Made by a program: the position numbers and the translations under genes
Shown: positions 1 through 8,782 of the stretch, piece by piece
How the letters are laid out: each line of letters begins with the position of its first letter
Position numbering within the stretch: the stretch's first letter is position 1
Assembly (NCBI RefSeq): GCF_000612845.1
Contig: NZ_CCAT010000045.1
Span: forward strand, 1 to 64,000
Source: Clostridium ihumii AP5
GTDB lineage: Bacteria > Bacillota > Clostridia > Clostridiales > Clostridiaceae
Length of the DNA: 64,000 nt
Direction: 5' to 3'
Notes under the pieces: generated by a model
Databases searched by the model: none
Told to the model about the DNA's origin: nothing
What the model saw: the letters and a program-made list of their open reading frames with translations, nothing else

Positions 1-80
1 TTTAATTTTCAAAGACCAATGTGTCATCATCACCTGACGACTTTTCCTATTTTACTAGATTTAAACTTTCTTGTCAACAT
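1..80 (-). promoter_or_regulatory. rRNA-operon-type promoter and leader
   Basis: On the minus strand TTGACA (72-77) and TAAAAT (49-54) are separated by exactly 17 nt, a near-consensus sigma-A promoter. The transcript would start near base 42 and run off the left edge. The leader has a G-U-tolerant hairpin (GTCGTCA/TGATGAC, about 21-40) followed by GGTCTTTGAAAATTAAA, a sequence resembling the region just upstream of clostridial 16S rRNA genes. The 16S gene is outside the window, so the rrn assignment is inference. Confidence 0.7.
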
Positions 81-428
81 TTTTTTTAATGTTTTTTGAA
101 GTTTATTTCTACATCGTTTGGCTTCAATTACTTGTTTGCCTCAGCGACAAGATTTATTATATACAATCTACTTTTCTATTTCTATTATTTTGTCACTATT
201 TATAAAAATTATACACGTTATCCTTTTATTTTTTCTTATTTTCTTCTATTTATATTTAATGATACTCTAGGCATAGTGTAAATTATAAAAGTATCAAAAA
301 CTAATAATTAATATTTCTTAATTAACTATGTTATAAAATTATTTAAATATATTTTTAAATTTAAATGAGCTATTTAAAAACTTACTTTAATTAGTTAGTT
401 CTTAAATAGCTCATTTTTAACCTAAAAG
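81..428. other. Intergenic, no gene seen
   Basis: Very AT-rich spacer between the rrn-type promoter and the DUF3298-like gene. A 61-codon plus-strand frame here (from base 96) has no ribosome binding site and phenylalanine/tyrosine-biased low-complexity content, so I do not call it. The only structured element is the terminator at 363-416. Confidence 0.6.
363..416 (-). terminator. Terminator after the DUF3298-like gene
   Basis: Perfect 15-bp inverted repeat, AAATGAGCTATTTAA (363-377) and its complement (402-416), just downstream of the minus-strand gene ending at 429. The loop is long (24 nt), so it is a less typical terminator. Confidence 0.6.
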
Positions 429-1100
429 TTAAAATGAAAATTTAAATTCTGGTATTCCTATTGTATATGGACCTATCTCATTAGCATTAAAATATACATA
501 CACATTAGATTCATCCACATAAAAATTAGTTTCATTTTCTATATTTTTTTTAACTTCTCTTTTATAATATTTACTATTATTTTGTATACTCTTATTTACT
601 TCCTCTTCTATTCTTTTTATATTTTTATCTGAAACTACATCTTTAAGTTCTAATAATCTGTTATTTTTCAAATCTATATTATATGTTTTTTGAGTTTCTA
701 AAGAATACTCTCCCCCTATATATTCTTGACTTTTTATTGTTAAGCTTAGTATGTTGCCTTTACTTGTTACATTGTAATCTGATTTAAATTTGTATTTTTT
801 TATATCATAATTATTTTCATTTGCATATTTAAAATCATCAATACTTGTTGATATAATACATTCCTTGTTTTTCTCTAATTCATCTTTTATTTTCTTATTT
901 AAACTATTTTGAAACTTAGAATTCTTCATTCCTGTAACTTCAGGTATGTTTAAATTATATTCATAAGTTTTTTCACAAACATTCTGATTTATTTTTTTTA
1001 TGTTTACTGTATCTTCAGCTAAAGCAACGTTAAAAAATCCAAGGTTACAGATTAAAGTTATAGAGACTATTGCTATAACTTTATATATTTTTTTCCTCAT
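429..1100 (-). CDS. Secreted DUF4163/DUF3298-type protein
   Basis: Predicted exported protein of 223 residues. The N-terminus (MRKKIYK, then a hydrophobic stretch ending ALA-ED) is a typical Sec signal peptide. The rest alternates Lys/Asn-rich segments with YIGGEYS and, near the end, a block ending NEIGPYTIGIPEF that resembles the DUF3298 domain of RsiV- and PdaC-like proteins, which are linked to lysozyme sensing or peptidoglycan. I start at the ATG at 1100 because AGGTGAT lies correctly upstream; a GTG nine bases earlier is possible. It is monocistronic with its own terminator. Exact function is unknown and the domain call rests on the C-terminal pattern. Confidence 0.65.
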   Translation of the reverse strand: MRKKIYKVIAIVSITLICNLGFFNVALAEDTVNIKKINQNVCEKTYEYNLNIPEVTGMKNSKFQNSLNKKIKDELEKNKECIISTSIDDFKYANENNYDIKKYKFKSDYNVTSKGNILSLTIKSQEYIGGEYSLETQKTYNIDLKNNRLLELKDVVSDKNIKRIEEEVNKSIQNNSKYYKREVKKNIENETNFYVDESNVYVYFNANEIGPYTIGIPEFKFSF

Positions 1101-1290
1101 AATTATCACCTACCCTACATTTGAATATATATATCTTATCATTATATTCCCAAAAAATAACAATTATTCTGTATTCTAAAAAAATTTTTTTCTTACATTT
1201 CCTTTGCAATATTGACATGTACTACAGATTTTATTCCTAAATCGCACTTAACTTAGTATTTTTATATTTTTTAATGTCTTTTAAGATAAA

Positions 1291-1338
1291 AAAATACTAT
1301 TAAGTATCTATTTAAAAATAAATGCTTAATAGTATTTT
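1291..1338 (-). terminator. cysS terminator
   Basis: Arms AAAATACTATTAAG (1291-1304) and CTTAATAGTATTTT (1325-1338) lie just past the cysS stop on the minus strand. Confidence 0.8.
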
Positions 1339-1353
1339 AACTTACAATATATT

Positions 1354-2760
1354 TTATTTAAGTCTCCAAGTAGTTCCTTCTTTACTATCTAGAATTTCAA
1401 TATTCATTTCTAAAAGCTTATTTCTTATTTCATCAGCTTTTTGATAATCTTTATTTTTTCTTGCTTCATTTCTATCTACAATTAGACTATTTACAAGTTC
1501 AACATCTACACTTGATAAATCCTTTTCCACTACCATTAAATCTAATGATAAGACTTTATCAAATTCTTCTACTAAAAATCTTTTTTCCTTATTGTTTAAT
1601 TCATCGGATTTTAATACATCTAAAAGTACAGTAAATGCATTAGGTATATTTAAATCATCGCTTATTTGCTTTTTGAAATTTTCTCTATATTCTTCTATAT
1701 TGCTTTGTCTTATTTCTAATGACTCATCAACATTTTCTAATACAGCTGCTACTCTCTTTTTAAGTGCTCTAAATGATTTTCTAGCATCGTCTAAGTTTTC
1801 AAAAGTAAATAATAATTGTTTTCTATATCTTGATTGTAGTATAAAGTATCTATAATCTAATGCTGTAAATCCTTCTTCTTCTAGTCTTTTTATAGTTAAA
1901 AAATCACCTTTTGATTTTGACATTTTACCATCATTTAAAACTAAAAATTCAGCATGCATCCAATAGTTAACCCATTTTTCTCCAGTGTATGCTTCTGATT
2001 GTGCAATTTCATTAGTATGATGAACTGGAATATGATCTATTCCACCACAGTGTATATCTATCTTCTTTCCTAAATATTTCATTGACATTGTAGAACATTC
2101 TAAATGCCAACCTGGAAATCCTCTTCCCCATGGTGAATCCCATTGCATTATTTGATTTTTAAATTTTGAATTAGTAAACCATAGAACGAAATCTAAAGGA
2201 TTTTTCTTATTAGCATCTACTTCTATTCTACTTCCTGCTTCTAATTCATCTATACTTAAATTAGCTAATTTAGTATAGTCTTTAAATTTATCTATTTCAA
2301 AATATACATTTCCGTTTGCTTCATATGTATATCCTTTTTCCTCTAAAACTTGAATGAATTTTATCATCTCTTCTATATGGTCAGTTGCTCTACATACAAC
2401 TGTTGGTCTTTTTATGTTAAGCTTTCTACAATCATCCATAAATGCATCTTCATAAAATCTAGCAATTTCCCATACTGTCTTTTTCTCTCTTGATGCACCT
2501 AATGCCATTTTATCTTCGCCTTCATCACCATCTGATTGAAGATGACCTACATCTGTTATATTCATTACATGTTTTACTTTATATCCAACATATTCTAATG
2601 ACTTCTTTAAAACATCTTCAAATATATAAGTTTTTAAATTTCCTATATGAGCGTAATTATATACTGTTGGTCCACAAGTATACATACCTACTTTATCTTG
2701 AACTACTGGAATGAACTCATCTTTATTTCTTGTCATAGTATTGTATACATAAAACTTCAT
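1354..2760 (-). CDS. cysS: Cysteine--tRNA ligase
   Basis: Class I aminoacyl-tRNA synthetase that charges tRNA-Cys. About 468 residues, the normal length. The N-terminus carries TCGPTVYNYAHIGN, combining the zinc-binding Cys with the HIGH-type signature, and the KMSKSKGDFLTI loop is intact. The other expected zinc ligands are visible (HLECS and the GGIDHIPVHHTNE segment). I start at the ATG at 2760, which has GGAG eight bases upstream; a TTG two codons earlier is less likely. The ~500 bases upstream show no T-box-like conserved block. Housekeeping gene transcribed alone with its own terminator. Confidence 0.97.
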   Translation of the reverse strand: MKFYVYNTMTRNKDEFIPVVQDKVGMYTCGPTVYNYAHIGNLKTYIFEDVLKKSLEYVGYKVKHVMNITDVGHLQSDGDEGEDKMALGASREKKTVWEIARFYEDAFMDDCRKLNIKRPTVVCRATDHIEEMIKFIQVLEEKGYTYEANGNVYFEIDKFKDYTKLANLSIDELEAGSRIEVDANKKNPLDFVLWFTNSKFKNQIMQWDSPWGRGFPGWHLECSTMSMKYLGKKIDIHCGGIDHIPVHHTNEIAQSEAYTGEKWVNYWMHAEFLVLNDGKMSKSKGDFLTIKRLEEEGFTALDYRYFILQSRYRKQLLFTFENLDDARKSFRALKKRVAAVLENVDESLEIRQSNIEEYRENFKKQISDDLNIPNAFTVLLDVLKSDELNNKEKRFLVEEFDKVLSLDLMVVEKDLSSVDVELVNSLIVDRNEARKNKDYQKADEIRNKLLEMNIEILDSKEGTTWRLK

Positions 2761-2766
2761 TGTCAA

Positions 2767-3231
2767 CTCTCCTTTTTTACAAATTTTTCAATTTTAAATT
2801 ATACTTAGGCATAACCAAGAAAATAATATGATTATACCTTATATTCCATAAAGATACATAAACATAAAATTTATTTATTAACTATAAAATATACTATATT
2901 ATACTTTAAATTTCATAAAAATAAATACTAAATTTTAGATTATTATATAAAATTTAATTATTTATATTAAATTTAAACTTTTAAATATAAATTTTCTTAT
3001 AAACTCTGAACACGAAATGCATAATTCAGAATATTTATTTTAATCATTTTATAAAACAAATATACCCTTATACTTTTTATTACATCTTTATTCATATTAG
3101 TCCTATTATTTGCTTCCATGTGCCTTAACTATTTAAATTGTATCATATTGAGATAAATTTACAATAATTAATCTCAATTTATGATATTTTATTCCATATG
3201 TTATTATTAAATTTACATAATTTTAATTTTA
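2767..3231. other. Intergenic, nothing recognised
   Basis: About 460 bases of AT-rich sequence upstream of cysS. I searched it by eye for a T-box antiterminator block, a riboswitch or a small gene and see none. A cysS promoter must lie here but I cannot place it confidently. Confidence 0.5.
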
Positions 3232-3263
3232 AAAAGCATTATTAGTCACCTAATAATGCTTTT
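3232..3263 (-). terminator. Terminator after flavodoxin-like gene
   Basis: AAAAGCATTATTAG, a 4-nt loop, then CTAATAATGCTTTT: a compact 14-bp stem a few bases past the stop codon at 3270. Confidence 0.85.
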
Positions 3264-3269
3264 ATATTA

Positions 3270-3713
3270 TTAAACTAATTTTACAATCCATTCTATCAAA
3301 CTTTTACACCACTCTTCATTTGATAAATCATCTTTTTTAAAATATTTTTTACCTACTAAATTGGAATATAAAAATATTTTTTCTTCATCCAACTTATTTT
3401 CTTCTCCTAACGTAAGTAGGATAATGTTTTTTCCTTTTAAATTATTTACTAAAGAACTGTTTTCCATCTTAAAATATGATTTATAAAACCATATTGGTAA
3501 TATTACTATCACATTAGTTTTCCCTTCCAATAAAGATTTCTCAACACCTTCAATTTGTAAATTATCACTATAAAACTTAAGATATTTATCCTTTGGTTTA
3601 TCTACACTATACACATTTCTTATAGCTTTTGATTCACACTTAATACTATTTTCCAATACTTTTGACATTTTCATCAATATGCTATTATCATAAAATATTA
3701 TTAAAGTATCCAA
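3270..3713 (-). CDS. Flavodoxin-like fold protein, hypothetical
   Basis: 147 residues, TTG start with GAGGTGA five bases upstream. The strand pattern (DTLIIFYDNS at the N-terminus, a middle VIVILPIWFYKSY, then KNIILLTLGEE) resembles the flavodoxin fold, where a PxW loop and a gK.v.l.t.G strand follow each other. The N-terminal phosphate-binding loop is not a normal flavodoxin T/S-rich loop, so FMN binding is doubtful. Single gene with its own terminator. The fold assignment is inference from pattern only. Confidence 0.5.
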   Translation of the reverse strand: MDTLIIFYDNSILMKMSKVLENSIKCESKAIRNVYSVDKPKDKYLKFYSDNLQIEGVEKSLLEGKTNVIVILPIWFYKSYFKMENSSLVNNLKGKNIILLTLGEENKLDEEKIFLYSNLVGKKYFKKDDLSNEEWCKSLIEWIVKLV

Positions 3714-3813
3714 AACATCACCTCAGAATTTATTTATAAACTAAATGTGATAAAACTAAATATCCCTATATTATTATTTATATGCTTTTTTAGATTAAAT
3801 AGTAATAAATAAA

Positions 3814-3852
3814 ATAAAAACACATCACTTTTTTAAGTTAATGTGTTTTTAT
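3814..3852. terminator. Hairpin terminator
   Basis: ATAAAAACACAT (3814-3825) pairs with ATGTGTTTTTAT (3841-3852). It lies about 140 bases beyond the stop of the small membrane protein gene at 3993 (minus) and could serve it. Confidence 0.6.
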
Positions 3853-3992
3853 TTATAGGTTTCTAATTTAACCTTAAATCTTATTCAATTTCAAAGTTCA
3901 ATTTTTAAATTAAAATACATCTAACTTTAAACTCAAACTTACATTTGTATTTGAATAAGTCTAAATGAATTTTATCTTCCTATATATCCAAA

Positions 3993-4358
3993 TTATTTAT
4001 TATTTTTAATTCTATTTGGCTTAGCTTTAGGCTTAATTACTTTATTGTTGCTCTTGTTATACTTATCATAGTACTTGTTATTTGATTCACCTTGTTCCAT
4101 ACCCTTCATAAATCCACATAAATCCATAAACCATAAGAATAGTATGATAAATATAAGTGGAATTACATATCTTGAAACAATCATCGGCATGGTTGGCCAT
4201 AGTAAATTCGGTACTAAAAATACAGTAAATGCTAGTACTAAAACTATCCATTTGCTGACTTTTATCTTTTGAAGTACATATGTTCTTAATGCAATATAAG
4301 CGAACAAAGCAAGAATAGAATAAAGTAGTATTTCTAATATAAGTTTAACTATATGCAT
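3993..4358 (-). CDS. Small integral membrane protein
   Basis: 121 residues. Three hydrophobic segments are visible (about 5-28, 38-56 and 60-82), followed by a hydrophilic tail rich in Asn, Lys and Tyr (after residue 90) that probably sits in the cytoplasm. GAGGGAG precedes the ATG. No family recognised. It is divergent from the DUF378 gene, the two promoters sharing the ~160-base gap. Confidence 0.6.
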   Translation of the reverse strand: MHIVKLILEILLYSILALFAYIALRTYVLQKIKVSKWIVLVLAFTVFLVPNLLWPTMPMIVSRYVIPLIFIILFLWFMDLCGFMKGMEQGESNNKYYDKYNKSNNKVIKPKAKPNRIKNNK

Positions 4359-4520
4359 ATATTACTCCCTCTTTCTTCTTTTATTATGCAATAATTCCAT
4401 TATATAATCTTATTAACCAACTAACAAGTTTTATTTTTAAAATCACCTTAAATTATATAAGGAATAATTTATTATTTATTGGTAATAATTAAACTATACT
4501 ATTTTAAGGAGGTTTTAAAA

Positions 4521-4745
4521 ATGAAATTTTTAGATACAATCGTACTTATATTAGTTGTAATTGGTGCAGTAAATTGGGGATTAGTAGCACTATTCCAATT
4601 CGATTTAGTGGCTGCACTATTCTCAGGTTCTAGTGTATTTGGTTCAATAAGTATGGTAAGTAGAATTATTTATGGATTAGTAGGCCTAGCTGGAATATAT
4701 GCTCTTACATTCTTCAGTAAAATACATAATGAAAGAGATATCTAA
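4521..4745 (+). CDS. DUF378 family membrane protein
   Basis: 74 residues starting at the ATG at 4521, with a clear AAGGAGG at 4506-4512; an in-frame ATG at 4479 lacks a binding site. The pattern LDTIVLILVVIGAVNWGLVA, two transmembrane helices and the GLVGLAGIYAL helix are typical of DUF378 (Bacillus YuzA-like) proteins. Function unknown. Followed by a hairpin terminator. Confidence 0.85.
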   Translation: MKFLDTIVLILVVIGAVNWGLVALFQFDLVAALFSGSSVFGSISMVSRIIYGLVGLAGIYALTFFSKIHNERDI

Positions 4746-4789
4746 TATTCCAAAATCACTTTTCAATACTAAATACTATAAAATTAACA

Positions 4790-4826
4790 AAAAATAAAGC
4801 TAAATTTAATTTGGCTTTATTTTTGT
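4790..4826 (+). terminator. Terminator after DUF378 gene
   Basis: AAAATAAAGC pairs with GCTTTATTTT around a 13-base loop, followed by a T-run. Confidence 0.75.
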
Positions 4827-4978
4827 ATTTTATTTTTCTTTTGTAACTAAAAATTATAGCACATTGGTATCTGACTTTTATTTGGATATAGTTAAAAACA
4901 TTATCTAATAATGGACTTAATTGTAATATAGGTAGTGTCATTTGATAAAGCTATTATTTTTGATTTAAACTTGGAACA

Positions 4979-5428
4979 CTATATTTCATCATAAGGAGTA
5001 AACCTAATTTGTACTAATGCACTTTGATTGGTTTTTCTTAAAACTAAAGTACTTATATTTACATTATCATTTTTTATATCACTCATTATTTCACTTATAT
5101 CTTCATCTAATTCTTTTACTACCTGATTTTCACTATTTGTTATTACAAACTTTTTAGACTTTTTCGATATTTTTAAGTTATCCCACTGTGCTATGCCTTT
5201 TACGTTGTCTATTTCAAAAGTTAATCCTCTTTCAACTAATACCTTTTTTAAACTTTTAAATGTAGTTTCTAACTTTTCTTTTTTTTCTACAATGCTATTT
5301 ATTTCTTTCTTTTCATTTTCAATTCTTTTTTCAGTTTTTTCTATATCTTTTTCTATTTTTTCTTTTTCACATTCAAGTTCTTTTATATGCTTATTTATTT
5401 TTCTTAAATATTTTTTACTACTTAACAT
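4979..5428 (-). CDS. Coiled-coil hypothetical protein
   Basis: 149 residues from the ATG at 5428; a TTG start at 5464 would add 12 residues. Residues ~5-65 are an almost continuous Glu/Lys heptad region (a long coiled coil), followed by a compact basic domain with ISKKSKKFVI and VLRKTNQSALVQIRF. No family recognised. It is divergently transcribed from another small coiled-coil gene at 5481, and the ~50 base gap means the two promoters overlap. Confidence 0.6.
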   Translation of the reverse strand: MLSSKKYLRKINKHIKELECEKEKIEKDIEKTEKRIENEKKEINSIVEKKEKLETTFKSLKKVLVERGLTFEIDNVKGIAQWDNLKISKKSKKFVITNSENQVVKELDEDISEIMSDIKNDNVNISTLVLRKTNQSALVQIRFTPYDEI

Positions 5429-5480
5429 AAAATTCTTGCCTTTCATATACAAATTTATATACAATTATTGTTGAGGTGAT

Positions 5481-5810
5481 ATGATTATGAATGAAATCAA
5501 CAAAATCTTAGATAAACTTTGTGATTTAACAATCGATTCCACCAAACAAATATGTAAGTCTATACTTAAATATTATAATAGAATTAAATTTGATTTCAAC
5601 AAACAAAATACTATAAAAAAAATGTATGAACCATCAATTGAAAAAAGATTAACTGCAAATGAAGCTTTATTAGAGAAATTAAAAAAGCTTAAGAATGAAG
5701 AAAATACTCTTTCATCCACTATTAAAGGGTATCAAAAAGAAGTATCTACTCTTGATCGTAAAATACATTTAATTCAAGACATATTAAATCCTAAGAAATC
5801 TGATATTTAA
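5481..5810 (+). CDS. Small coiled-coil hypothetical protein
   Basis: 109 residues; GAGGTGAT lies directly upstream of the ATG at 5481, and an ATG at 5487 is equally possible. The N-terminal half has amphipathic helices with two Cys, and residues ~65-100 (LLEKLKKLKNEE... and the segment ending DRKIHLIQDIL) form a coiled coil. No recognised domain. Its head-to-head arrangement with the coiled-coil gene at 4979-5428 suggests the two may be co-regulated or interact. Confidence 0.6.
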   Translation: MIMNEINKILDKLCDLTIDSTKQICKSILKYYNRIKFDFNKQNTIKKMYEPSIEKRLTANEALLEKLKKLKNEENTLSSTIKGYQKEVSTLDRKIHLIQDILNPKKSDI

Positions 5811-5903
5811 TTTATATTTTTTATTTATGAAATTATAAAGTCTTTATAATTTGCACAATAATTGATAATACTATTACTATCAATTATTAGTGAGGTGAAT
5901 ATT

Positions 5904-7352
5904 TTGATTGATAATTTTAAAATTAACAACAGCTATTGCAATTTATACAATGGTCAATGGATTTCATGTGAAAATAAAATACCTATATACTCTCCAATAA
6001 ATAATAAATTTATTGGAGATATTCCTGCTTTTTCTAAATCCGATGTAGATAACTCCATACTTAATTCTAATGAAAGTCAAAAATCTTGGTGTAATGTACC
6101 TATTCATGAAAAATGTGAAATATTATATAAAACAGCAGATATTATAGATGAAAATATAGACATATTAACTGAAACATTAATATTAGAAATAGCTAAAGAT
6201 AAGCTTTCTTGTATTTCTGAAGTTAAAAGAACTGCAGATTTTATTAGATATACTGCAGATATCGCAAAAGATTTAGAAGGCAAAACTATTTCTGCTGATA
6301 GTTTTTCTGGATTTTCAAAAAACAAGCTTGCTTTTGTAACTCGTGTTCCTCTTGGAACTATTTTGTGTATTTCTCCATTTAACTACCCAATTAATTTATC
6401 AGCATCCAAAATTGCTCCTGCACTTGTTATTGGAAATACTGTTATCCTAAAACCACCAACTCAAGGTTCTATAAGTGCATTATATCTTGCAAAATGTTTT
6501 AATGATGCTGGTCTTCCTAAAGGTGTACTTAATACCGTTACTGGTAAAGGCAGTGAAATTGGCGATTATTTAGTAACCCATAAAAATATAGACTTTATAA
6601 ACTTTACAGGTTCAACTAATACAGGCAGTCACATTTCAAGCATTTCTACAATGACTCCTACTTTATTAGAACTAGGTGGAAAAGATGCAGCCATAGTTTT
6701 AGAAGATGCTAATATAGAAAAAACAGCTAAGGAAATAGTTTCTGGTGCTTTCAGTTATTCTGGACAAAGATGCACTGCTATTAAAAGAGTATTAGTTTTA
6801 GATACAATTGCTAATGAACTATGTTCTGAGATATTAAAAAATCTAAATAAACTAAAAATTGGTAGTCCATACGATGATTCAACAATAACTCCTCTTATAG
6901 ATTCTAAAGCTGCCGATTTTGTTATGGATTTAATTTCAGATGCATTAAATAAGGGTGCTTCTTTATTAATTGGAAATAAACGAGATGATAACTTAGTATA
7001 TCCTACATTACTAGACAATGTATCTTTAGATATGAGAATTGCATGGGAGGAACCTTTTGGTCCTGTTTTACCAATTATAAGAGTAAAATCTATAGATGAA
7101 GCTATTGAAATAGCTAACAAATCTGAGTATGGTTTACAATCTTCTATTTTTACAGACAATATCAATGATGCATTTTATATAGCAAGCAAACTCGAAGTTG
7201 GTTCTGTACAAATAAATAGTAAAACCGAAAGAGGACCAGATCATTTTCCTTTTGGAGGTATAAAAGCCTCTGGAATGGGAACCCAAGGAATAAAGTATAG
7301 TATTGAAGCTATGAGCAGATTAAAAACAGTTATTTTTACATATAATGATTAA
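5904..7352 (+). CDS. gapN: NADP-dependent non-phosphorylating GAPDH
   Basis: Aldehyde dehydrogenase superfamily, 482 residues, oxidising glyceraldehyde-3-phosphate to 3-phosphoglycerate with NADPH formation. I choose the TTG at 5904 because GAGGTGAA is spaced correctly and the resulting length equals that of known GapN. LELGGKDAAIVLEDA carries the catalytic Glu, and FSYSGQRCTAIKR the catalytic Cys. The C-terminal block RGPDHFPFGGIKASGMG followed by GIKYSIEAMSRLKTV closely resembles GapN and separates it from other aldehyde dehydrogenases. Single gene, own terminator. Probably a main NADPH source in glycolysis. Confidence 0.9.
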   Translation: MIDNFKINNSYCNLYNGQWISCENKIPIYSPINNKFIGDIPAFSKSDVDNSILNSNESQKSWCNVPIHEKCEILYKTADIIDENIDILTETLILEIAKDKLSCISEVKRTADFIRYTADIAKDLEGKTISADSFSGFSKNKLAFVTRVPLGTILCISPFNYPINLSASKIAPALVIGNTVILKPPTQGSISALYLAKCFNDAGLPKGVLNTVTGKGSEIGDYLVTHKNIDFINFTGSTNTGSHISSISTMTPTLLELGGKDAAIVLEDANIEKTAKEIVSGAFSYSGQRCTAIKRVLVLDTIANELCSEILKNLNKLKIGSPYDDSTITPLIDSKAADFVMDLISDALNKGASLLIGNKRDDNLVYPTLLDNVSLDMRIAWEEPFGPVLPIIRVKSIDEAIEIANKSEYGLQSSIFTDNINDAFYIASKLEVGSVQINSKTERGPDHFPFGGIKASGMGTQGIKYSIEAMSRLKTVIFTYND

Positions 7353-7357
7353 TAATA

Positions 7358-7400
7358 AAAAAACATTAAGAAATAGTTATTTTTATTTCTTAATGTTTTT
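7358..7400. terminator. Bidirectional terminator gapN / plsC
   Basis: AAAAACATTAAGAAATA pairs with TATTTCTTAATGTTTTT in the gap between convergent genes, so it can stop transcription from both. Confidence 0.85.
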
Positions 7401-7409
7401 CTATATACT

Positions 7410-8120
7410 CTATTTAAGTTCACTTTTTATTATTTCATAACATGTTTCTGACAAGTTATTTTGTTCCTCTTTAGATAATTCACTAATATATATTGGTTTA
7501 TGGAATGTACAAACACAATCTCTATTATCCTTTTTAGCTTCTTTATATCCTTCATAAATTTTATATGTACCATCAATAGTTATAGGTATTATTGGAACAT
7601 TCGCCTTTATTGCCATTTTTACACTACCTTTTTTAAACTCCTTTATAGGTCCACCTTGACTCCTTGTACCTTCTGGAAATATAAACATTGATTGTCCCTT
7701 TTTTAAGTTTTCAGTTCCTTGCAAAATGGATTTTATTCCTTCTCTTGGATTAGTTCTATTTAAAAACACACAGCCTATGCCTTTGCACCAGTAAGATAAA
7801 ACTGGAACTTTCTCTAATTCTTGTTTTGCTACTGCTCCTACAGGTTTATTTATGGCACTAATTAATAATGGTATATCTACTACACTTTGATGATTTGCAA
7901 CATATAAGCATGGTCCATCTATATTATTTTCTTTACCATTTATTATTACATTTAGCCCTGTAGCTTTAAGTAAAAGTCTTGCCCATGCATTAGCCTTATG
8001 ATGACAATACTTCTGAAATTCTTCTTCTGACTTTTTCTTTATACTTTGTGCCTTAGGCATAAGAACCAACGAACAAAGAGTATATATTACAGATTTAAAC
8101 ATAAATAAAAATTTTCTCAT
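7410..8120 (-). CDS. plsC: 1-acyl-sn-glycerol-3-phosphate acyltransferase
   Basis: 236 residues from the ATG at 8120 (AAGAAGG eight bases upstream). Makes phosphatidic acid at the inner face of the membrane. The NHQSVVD motif (H about 77, D about 82) is the HX4D catalytic box, FPEGTRS is the glycerophosphate-binding box, and FLNRTN is also present. The N-terminus is hydrophobic with a membrane helix. Convergent with gapN and transcribed alone. Confidence 0.9.
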   Translation of the reverse strand: MRKFLFMFKSVIYTLCSLVLMPKAQSIKKKSEEEFQKYCHHKANAWARLLLKATGLNVIINGKENNIDGPCLYVANHQSVVDIPLLISAINKPVGAVAKQELEKVPVLSYWCKGIGCVFLNRTNPREGIKSILQGTENLKKGQSMFIFPEGTRSQGGPIKEFKKGSVKMAIKANVPIIPITIDGTYKIYEGYKEAKKDNRDCVCTFHKPIYISELSKEEQNNLSETCYEIIKSELK

Positions 8121-8129
8121 ATTTAACAC

Positions 8130-8390
8130 CTTCTTTAACTATTATTTGCATCCATAAGGTTTTCAGTCATATTTTTAGTTTATACTTTTATTATTTGATA
8201 ATTTAAGGTTTGAATCTAATCACTAGATTTGTATTTGAAACCACTTAAAAATTAAAAGTTATATTTAATGTAACCAAAATTTAAAGTTTTCAACTGAAAT
8301 ATGAATAACTTAAAGTTTAAACTTGTTTCCTTATAATTATATCAATATTTTTAGAAAAGTCCATAAAAACGCCCTATACTTAAATATAAC
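8130..8390. other. Intergenic, nothing recognised
   Basis: AT-rich spacer between plsC and a dispersed repeat. A few fragments resembling repeat ends (ACTTAAAGTTTAAACTTG around 8310) suggest decayed repeat sequence. No gene or clear promoter. Confidence 0.4.
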
Positions 8391-8726
8391 TATAGGGTTT
8401 CAAGTTCAAAGTTTAAATAATGCCATTATCAAGTGATATTATTAAGCTTACAGTTTATTCTATAATCATGTTTGGAATCAATTAACAATTAAAGATTAAC
8501 AATGCTGGTTAATATTATTCACTTCGTTCTTAATATTTATGAATAGAAATACCTAAAAACTACGTTTTTATATTGTTTTCAATTAATTTGCTGTGCAAAT
8601 TTAATAAAAAATCATTGTTTAAAATTGGATCTCAAATTTTTACATTCACTTTCAATTTTCAATTAAATTAATTAGAATTCTAAACTAAAACATGAATAAC
8701 TTAAAGTTTTAACTTAGATTCTCATA
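8391..8726 (+). repeat. Dispersed MITE-like repeat, copy A
   Basis: Starts TATAGGGTTTCAAGTTC and ends with a diverged AACTTAGATTCTC. It shares internal blocks with the other copies: a TCAAGTGATATTATTAAGC-type segment, CATGTTTGGAATCAATTAA, TTCACTTCGTTCTTAATATT and ACTACGTTTTTATATTG. No coding capacity. Confidence 0.8.
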
Positions 8727-8782
8727 TTTTGTTTAAATTAATATTTTTAGTAAATACTAGTATAAAAAGGAGTTATATATAA

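Noticed and set aside
96-281. Small plus-strand ORF at the left edge
   Set aside because: No ribosome binding site, extreme Phe/Tyr content expected from AT-rich noncoding DNA, and antisense to the rrn-type leader region.
2767-3231. T-box leader for cysS
   Set aside because: No conserved antiterminator-type block and no terminator/antiterminator pair found by eye.
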